Origin: OMOG01 sp041485845 | GTDB taxonomy: Bacteria; Acidobacteriota; Terriglobia; Bryobacterales; Bryobacteraceae | Direction: 5' to 3' | Assembly: GCA_041485845.1 (NCBI GenBank) | Contig: JBGPKH010000033.1 | Coordinates: forward strand, 1 to 27,039 | DNA: 27,039 bases | Shown: piece after piece, positions 22,091-27,039 of the stretch | Layout: every line of letters begins with the position of its first letter | Numbering within the stretch: the first letter of the stretch is position 1 | Made by a program: the position numbers and the translations under genes | The notes under the pieces: generated by a model | What the model was told of the DNA's origin: nothing | The model's database searches: none | The model's input: only the letters and a program-made list of their open reading frames with translations

Positions 22091-23107
22091 TTGCGCAGAC
22101 TCACCGCCCACGTGAAGGCGGCGGGTTGAGCGGCGAAACTGAGTCCAAAGTTGTTGGACCGGGTATTGGCCGCAGTCCCGCGCTGGGCCGACGAAAACGT
22201 GCTGGTGGGGTTTGACACGGCCGACGATGCCGGCGTGTACAAGCTGACGCCGGAGCTCGCCCTGGTGCAGACCGTGGACTTCTTCACCCCGATTGTCGAC
22301 GATCCCTATACCTTCGGCGCCATCGCCGCGGCCAACTCGCTCAGCGACGTCTATGCCATGGGCGGGCGGCCCATCTCATCGCTGTCCATCCTGGCCTGGC
22401 CCCCGAAGGGAGAAGTGCCGGACCTGGAGCAGATCCTCAAAGGCGGCGCCGAGAAGATGCACGAGGCGGGGTGCTCGATTCTCGGCGGCCACAGCATTGC
22501 CGACGACGAAATCAAGTTCGGCTACGCCGTGACCGGGACCATACACCCGGAGCGCATCAAAGCCAATGCCGGCGCGCGTGCGGGCGATGCCCTGGTTTTG
22601 ACCAAGCCACTGGGCACCGGCGTGATCGCGACGGCGTTGAAGCGCGGGCTGGCGGCGGAAGCCCACGTGGAGGCGGCGACGCGCTCGATGCTGACCCTGA
22701 ACCGCCAAGCTTGCGAGGAGATGCTGCGGCTCGACGTCCACGGCTGCACCGATGTCACGGGTTTCGGACTGATCGGTCACGCCCGCGAAATGGCGCTCGC
22801 CAGCGGCGTCACGCTGGAAATCGCCGTCGATGAAATCCGGTTCCTGCCCGGCGCTTTGGAGTATGCGCGGCAGGGCGCCATTCCGGGCGGGCTGAAGAAC
22901 AACCGCGAATTTGCGTCGTGCGCGGTGGCAACCGGGCGCGAGATGCCACAGGAAATCCGAGACCTGCTCTACGACCCGCAGACATCCGGAGGGCTCCTGA
23001 TCGCGCTGCCCGAAGCGGACGCTGCGGCGTTGGCCCGTTCGTTCGATGGCGCGTACCGCATCGGCCGCGTGCTGCCGCGCGGGGAGAAAGCCATCCTGCT
23101 GACATGA
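22073..23107 (+). CDS. selD: selenide, water dikinase, itself a selenoprotein (in-frame TGA = Sec19)
   Basis: SelD makes selenophosphate from selenide and ATP, the selenium donor for Sec-tRNA synthesis and tRNA selenation. From ATG 22073 the frame reads MPDTTQLRRLTAHVKAAG, TGA (22127-22129), then AAKLSPKLLDRVL. The TGA falls exactly at the catalytic Cys/Sec position of SelD, followed after two Ala by the essential Lys (K22). The rest is a full-length SelD: VGFDTADDAGVYKL, VQTVDFFTPIVDDPYTFG, GGHSIADDEIKFGYAVTG, HGCTDVTGFGLIGHA, DPQTSGGLL. A gene call without Sec would wrongly start at TTG 22151. The product is 344 residues. The stop overlaps the pyrF ATG (ATGA). Confidence 0.95.
22143..22159 (+). 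promoter_or_regulatory. bacterial SECIS-like hairpin of selD
   Basis: GTCCAA (22143-22148), loop AGTTG, TTGGAC (22154-22159): a perfect 6-bp stem starting 13 bases after the TGA. The loop contains GU, as SelB-binding bacterial SECIS loops do. The distance also fits the known bacterial arrangement. Confidence 0.75.
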
Positions 23108-23850
23108 AACCGAATCCCATCATCGTGGCGCTCGACGTCGAATCCGCCGAGGAGGCGCGCACGCTGGTCTGCCGCCTGGGCCGGCACATCGATTTCTACA
23201 AGGTCGGCATGGAACTCTACGCCGCCGCCGGAATGCCGATGGTGCGGGAACTGCTGGATCGGGGCAAGAGCGTGTTCCTCGACCTGAAACTCTACGACAT
23301 TCCCGAAACCGTGAAGCGAACCGTCGCCCGGGTATCGCGCACCGGCGTGCGTTTTCTGACAGTACACGCGGTCGGCTCGGTGATGCGGGCGGCGGTGGAA
23401 GGCAAGGGCGCGTCCGATCTCGATCTGCTGGCGGTCACGGTGCTGACCAGCTTCGGCCGCGAGGACCTGGACGACCTGGGCTACTCGTGCGAGGTCTCGG
23501 ACCTGGTGGCAATTCGTACTCGCCAGGCCCTGGCTGCCGGCGTGGAAGGCGTAGTGGCGTCGCCGCGCGAGGCCGCCGCGGTGAGGCGGATCGCCGGGCC
23601 CGGCACCATCCTCGTCACCCCGGGTGTGCGCTCGGCGGGCCAGGCAAGCGGCGATCAGAAACGCGTCGCGACCCCCGCGGAGGCCATCCGCGACGGAGCC
23701 GACTATCTCGTCATGGGGCGGCAGATCACGCGCGCGTCCGACCCGGTGGCCGAGGCGGTTCGCGTGCTGGAAGAAATCGCGGCGGTGGAAAGCAGGCGCG
23801 GAACTGGTTGCCGCGGTGCAGGCCTCTCCGTACAGAGAAATCAAAATTGA
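23104..23850 (+). CDS. pyrF: orotidine 5'-phosphate decarboxylase
   Basis: PyrF converts OMP to UMP, the last step of de novo pyrimidine synthesis. The N-terminus IIVALDVESAEEA carries D11, and K33 is in DFYKVGMELY. The catalytic DxKxxD is FLDLKLYDIPET (D60, K62, D65). The C-terminal phosphate site is LVTPGVRSAG and DYLVMGRQITRA. At 248 residues it is close to the usual length, but the last ~20 residues (RRGTGCRGAGLSVQRNQN) look unlike the family and run into toxin-antitoxin remnants, so the native 3' end may have been replaced. It is coupled to selD by a 4-bp overlap. Confidence 0.95.
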   Translation: MKPNPIIVALDVESAEEARTLVCRLGRHIDFYKVGMELYAAAGMPMVRELLDRGKSVFLDLKLYDIPETVKRTVARVSRTGVRFLTVHAVGSVMRAAVEGKGASDLDLLAVTVLTSFGREDLDDLGYSCEVSDLVAIRTRQALAAGVEGVVASPREAAAVRRIAGPGTILVTPGVRSAGQASGDQKRVATPAEAIRDGADYLVMGRQITRASDPVAEAVRVLEEIAAVESRRGTGCRGAGLSVQRNQN

Positions 23851-23893
23851 ACCAAAGCGTGATCGTCTGCCGGTGCGCGACGTCACATTCTGA
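23831..23893 (+). pseudogene. 3' scrap of an antitoxin gene
   Basis: The frame ending at TGA 23891-23893 reads YREIKIEPKRDRLPVRDVTF. Its stop overlaps the next ATG as TGATG, a common antitoxin-toxin junction. The ending resembles Phd-like antitoxin tails, but too little is left to be sure. The 5' part is missing and the sequence overlaps the end of pyrF. Confidence 0.4.
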
Positions 23894-24193
23894 TGGCGTG
23901 GTTGCTCGATTACGAATATCCTCTCGGAAGTGCGCCGGCCTGAGCCTGAATCCAAGGTTGTAGCTTTTGTTGCCGCCCGGCCGCTTGAACAGCTCTACGC
24001 CAGCGCGGTCACCTTTGTCGAAATCCGGTCTGGCATCGAGCTCGTCACTGAACCCGGCCGCCGCGCCGCGCTGAACGGCTGGCTGACACACAAGGTCCGC
24101 CCCATGTTCGATGGGCGGGTACTTCCGGTCACCGGGGACATCATGCTCCAGTGGCGGCTTCTGGTTGACCGAAGCGAGCCGATTACGGCTTGA
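23893..24193 (+). pseudogene. frameshifted and truncated PIN-domain (VapC/FitB-like) toxin
   Basis: ATG 23893 starts MAWLLD. One extra base near 23911 breaks the frame; reading on from 23912 gives TNILSEVRRPEPESKVVAFV, QLYASAVTFVEIRSGIELV and RPMFDGRVLPVTGDIMLQWR. LLD-TNILSE is the first acidic motif of PIN ribonucleases, and FVEIRSGIE and the later VLPVTGDI also fit. The last third, with the remaining active-site Asp residues, is absent: the frame ends at TGA 24191-24193, over the stop of the cytochrome gene. Inactive toxin remnant. Confidence 0.7.
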
Positions 24194-25196
24194 GCGACGC
24201 CGTGTACGCAGCGATGACGAGCATGTCTTCTTCGCTCAAGTTCGCCACCACCGATGTCATCAAGGCAGTCCAGGGGCCCTTCCGCACGCCCTGCTGCATG
24301 TCGTACATTTGCCGCACGAGGTAGCTGGGCGAGCGGCCCGCAATACCCGGGACCGGACCGAGTCCCTTGAGATCGGCGCCATGGCAAACGCCGCATTGTG
24401 TCGTCTTGCCGCCGCCGGTGTTCGCTAACGACTCCCCTTTTTTGATGCTGCCTGTGGGCGCGTAGGCGATGAAGCCGGACCGCGGATCGCGCAGCGTCTC
24501 GGTAGCTTCCGCATTCTCCGGGACTTCGATGATACGCTTGCCGAGTGGTTCCTTTTCGCCGCCCTCCAGGGCGAGGAACAGACCGCCGGCGATGCGGGTT
24601 TTGGGCGCCGAATCGCTTTCTACGACCTTGATCCACGGCGTCCATTTCATCGAGCCAAAGTACTCGGCAGCCGCCTTGATCTCGTCATCGGTCATGGCCT
24701 TGGCGATGGCGATCATGACATTGGTATTGGCCTTCCGCGGCTCGGCACTCTTGCGGTTACCGTTCTTGAAATCGGTCATCTGCTGGATGAAATAGGCGGC
24801 CGGATAACCCGTGATGGGGGCGTTTTCGGCACGTCCTTTGCCGTTGGGATAGTGACAAAGGGCGCAGGCGCGCACGTCCGGTCTGCGGCCGTGTGCTACG
24901 ATCTCGGGCATTGGCGGATGGTCGCCGGGATACCAGTCGGCCGGACCGAAGCCATCGCGAATCTGCGTGAGGGTGAACTCCGCGCTGCTGCCGGGAAGGC
25001 GTTTCGGGCTGGTATCGGGCGCGGCCTGTTGTCCGCCGCGACCACCCCGCCCAGCGGGGGCTGCTGCAGGACCTCCCGGCAGCGGAGCCGGCGCGAAACC
25101 GTACGCCCATCCCGGCGGCCCATCGGCCGCGTGAGACACGTTCGCGGTCAAAAGCGATGCCAGCCCCAGCAACACAACCCCAGTCTTGGTCCCCAT
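24183..25196 (-). CDS. exported diheme cytochrome c
   Basis: 337 residues with a signal peptide (VVLLGLASLLTANVSHA) and two CxxCH haem sites, C111-x2-C114-H115 (ACALCHYPNGKG) and C268-x2-C271-H272 (QCGVCHGADLKG). Between and after them are the typical class I c-type segments (MTDDEIKAAAEYFGSMKWTP; LSEEDMLVIAAYTASLKP). A Gly/Ala/Pro-rich stretch follows the signal peptide. It should carry electrons in the periplasm; the partner is unknown, and the IorAB-like enzyme in this window is one candidate acceptor pair. Start ATG 25196 has GGAGG close upstream. The open frame extends to 25322 without sense. Confidence 0.9.
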   Translation of the reverse strand: MGTKTGVVLLGLASLLTANVSHAADGPPGWAYGFAPAPLPGGPAAAPAGRGGRGGQQAAPDTSPKRLPGSSAEFTLTQIRDGFGPADWYPGDHPPMPEIVAHGRRPDVRACALCHYPNGKGRAENAPITGYPAAYFIQQMTDFKNGNRKSAEPRKANTNVMIAIAKAMTDDEIKAAAEYFGSMKWTPWIKVVESDSAPKTRIAGGLFLALEGGEKEPLGKRIIEVPENAEATETLRDPRSGFIAYAPTGSIKKGESLANTGGGKTTQCGVCHGADLKGLGPVPGIAGRSPSYLVRQMYDMQQGVRKGPWTALMTSVVANLSEEDMLVIAAYTASLKP

Positions 25197-25290
25197 AGTA
25201 CCTCCGGGTGCGGAAACGTTTATCCAGTCCTCCGCACCAAACGATCTTATCAGAATCTGTGGAAGCGCTTGCCCCAAGGTGAAGGCGCCA

Positions 25291-25482
25291 GTCCGTGAAT
25301 TTGTCGAGCGGTCGCTCGCCATGGGGACGGCGCTGGCGCCGGAGATCGGCTACGAGAAGGCGGCAGGGCTGGTCAAGGAAGCCTATGCCGCCGGCCGCAC
25401 GATTCGCGAAGTGGCCCGGGAGAAGGCGAGGCTGTCGGAAGAACGGCTCGATGCGCCGCTCGATCCTGAGAGCCAAGTGTGA
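25291..25482 (+). pseudogene. C-terminal scrap of a class II fumarase / aspartase-type gene
   Basis: The frame reads VREFVERSLAMGTALAPEIG, YEKAAGLVKEAYAAGRTIRE and EARLSEERLDAPLDPE-like sequence to TGA 25480-25482. This is the C-terminal FumC domain (IGY-x2-AA, T-x-REVA, LDPE). The other ~400 residues of the enzyme are absent, and upstream is the divergent cytochrome leader. An ATG inside (25321) could give a short peptide but not an enzyme. Confidence 0.65.
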
Positions 25483-25544
25483 GCGCCAGGCAAATGGATG
25501 GGGGGCGGGCGACGGTTTTCGCCCTTTACGCGCGTGTACGACAA

Positions 25545-25550
25545 TAGAAT
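25545..25550 (+). promoter_or_regulatory. -10-like hexamer of the VWFA gene
   Basis: TAGAAT lies 26 bases before ATG 25577, giving a short leader. No convincing -35 box is visible. Confidence 0.3.
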
Positions 25551-25576
25551 TCAAGACCGTGCGAACCGGAATACGA

Positions 25577-27039
25577 ATGGGTCTGATTTCCGCGCTGGCA
25601 CTCGCGGCCGCCCTACCGCTGTTTTCACAGCCAACGCTCTCTTCCCATCCAACCCGGCGGAAGCCTCCCGCCGTGGAACAGCTTGTGATCGACGCCACCG
25701 TGACCGACTCGACGGGGCGGACGGTACCCGGCCTGAGCGCGGCCGATTTCGAGATTCTGCAAGCCGGCAAGCCGCACCAGATCGCGGATGCCGCTTACGT
25801 CCGGGCGCGCGCCGGCGCGCCAACCGCGGCCGCGGCAAGCTTCGACGCCCTGGCGTGGCCCGCGCCGCTTCCCGGCGGGAGGACTGACGACAGCCACCTG
25901 ACCCTAGCCGTGGTGGTGGACGATTTGAGCCTTTCACCCGGCGCTCGAAGTTAGGTGCAAAGCGCGCTCGCGAAGTTCATCGACAGCCAGGTGCAGGCTC
26001 GCGACCTGGCCGCGATCGTCCGGACCAGCGGCGGAACCGGCGCGTCTCAGCAACTCACTTCCGACCACGGCATGCTCCACGCGTCGCTCGACCTCTTGTC
26101 ACGCAATCCGACCGGCGCCGCAAGCGCCACCAACCCGCCGCGGGTTGCCGCTTTGACCGGCGGCACGCACGCCCTGCTGCGGTCCGTGCTGGACGGAATG
26201 CACGGTTTGCCGGGACGCAAGACCGTGGTGCTGTTTTCCGAAAACACGCAACTTTACAGGAGCCCGCAAGTGCTCGTCGACCTTCTGACCGCGCGCGCCA
26301 ATCGATCGTCTGTGGTTTTCTACACCGTAGATCCGCGGGGCTTGCGGAGCGCTTCGGCAGGGGCGCAATCCCTCGACCGGATTCCCACGTACGCGGGAGT
26401 CGGAGCGTTGGCCCGGGACACCGGCGGCATCTTCTTCGACAACACCAACGATGCGGCTACGGTGATGTCGCGAGTTCTACAGGACCAGGACGGTTATTAC
26501 CGGATCGTTTGTGCAACTGATGAACCGGCGGAGCTGGTCAAGGGGATCGCCCTGCGTGTGAAGCACGAGGGCCTGCGCGTGCGCTCGCGCAATGAGTTTC
26601 CAACCAGTGATGTGCCGCAATACGCCGGCGGAACGGAACCGCCGATGTCGAGTCTCCTGCCCGCCTCGCCCTTTGCCACCGGCGGGATTCACCTGCGATT
26701 GACGCCCCTGGTTTCTTATGGGGCCACTTCTTCGATCGAGGTTCTGCTGCACATCGACATCCAGGACCTCACGTTCACCCGGGACTTGCAGGGCTTCCAT
26801 AACGCCGAGTTGGAAGTAGTGGCGGCAGGGTTTTCCGGAAGCCAGGAAACCAGGGGCATCAGCCAGTCCTACAAGCTCCGGATGCCCGACGCGATCTACG
26901 CAATGGGCCGGTCACAAGGCGTGACGGCTACGGTGAGGCTGCCGATGGTTCCGCCCGGGCCGCTCCAGGTGCATGCCGTGGTGCGCGACACTACTTCGGG
27001 AAGGCTTGGTTCCGCCCGGCAGTCTTTCGACTTCCCGGA
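25577..27039 (+). CDS. secreted VWFA-related acidobacterial protein, in-frame TAG at codon 126, cut by window end
   Basis: A secreted von Willebrand A-like protein of the type expanded in Acidobacteria. ATG 25577 starts MGLISALALAAALPLFSQ (signal peptide). VIDATVTDSTGRTVPGLSAA and DFEILQAGKPHQIADAAYV form the usual N-terminal beta domain, and LTLAVVVDDLSL opens the VWA domain. TAG at 25952-25954 follows PGARS. The same frame then stays open to the window end (361 codons) with the rest of the VWA fold: VQSALAKFIDSQV, RKTVVLFSENTQL, VVFYTVDPRGLRS, LARDTGGIFFDNTNDA, DQDGYYRIVC. Everything else looks intact. The true 3' end is outside the window. Confidence 0.85.

Noticed and set aside
17933..22115. 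Plus-strand open frames of 650 and 729 codons
   Set aside because: They lie antisense to the kinase/regulator genes and the C45 hydrolase, or out of frame over mtgA, and have no signal of a protein family.

Overview
The window looks like a high-GC soil Acidobacteriota chromosome of the Solibacter/Bryobacter kind. This rests on a VWFA-related acidobacterial-type secreted protein at the right edge, the tail of a duplicated-type MacB-like permease, a secreted PA-domain subtilase, two-subunit IorAB-like molybdenum hydroxylase genes and many decayed gene remnants. No rRNA, tRNA or CRISPR array was seen. The lineage is inferred by eye from protein families, not from a marker gene.

Left part (1-6.2 kb): an IS4-like transposase end abuts an arsenite methyltransferase gene (arsM) with one in-frame TAG. 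Next comes the remnant of a zinc-ribbon gene on the other strand. Then follow two tandem genes, each encoding a Rieske [2Fe-2S] domain fused to a roughly 450-residue helical domain I cannot name. After them lie a frameshifted coiled-coil gene, a scrap resembling the Rieske genes' 3' end, a broken excisionase-type HTH gene and a GC-rich heptamer repeat directly upstream of accB.

Middle (6.2-17.6 kb): accB-accC (acetyl-CoA carboxylase), a convergent secreted S8 subtilase with an in-frame TAG, a barrel-like envelope protein preceded by a long hairpin, dusB-rnhA, a membrane-anchored glycine-zipper protein, a small coiled-coil protein, and an iorAB-like pair (small [2Fe-2S] subunit, then the Tat-exported Mo subunit). 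From 16.9 to 17.6 kb there are only remnants (permease tail, TPR protein start), a strong terminator and a small open frame without a normal start.

Right part (17.6-27 kb): a sensor kinase/LuxR-type regulator pair whose regulator seems to start at ACG, mtgA (peptidoglycan glycosyltransferase), a C45/phospholipase B-like Ntn-hydrolase, and a divergent selD-pyrF pair. selD is a clear selenoprotein gene: an in-frame TGA sits at the catalytic position, followed by a SECIS-like hairpin. The window ends with a broken PIN toxin-antitoxin locus, a diheme cytochrome c, a fumarase C-terminal scrap and a VWFA protein, again split by one in-frame TAG.

Two themes stand out. First, three otherwise continuous protein genes (arsM, subtilase, VWFA) each carry exactly one in-frame TAG, while at least seven neighbours end normally at TAG. 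Second, gene remnants are dense, and several intact genes have a -10-like hexamer only 5-8 nt before the start codon with no ribosome binding site, suggesting leaderless mRNAs.
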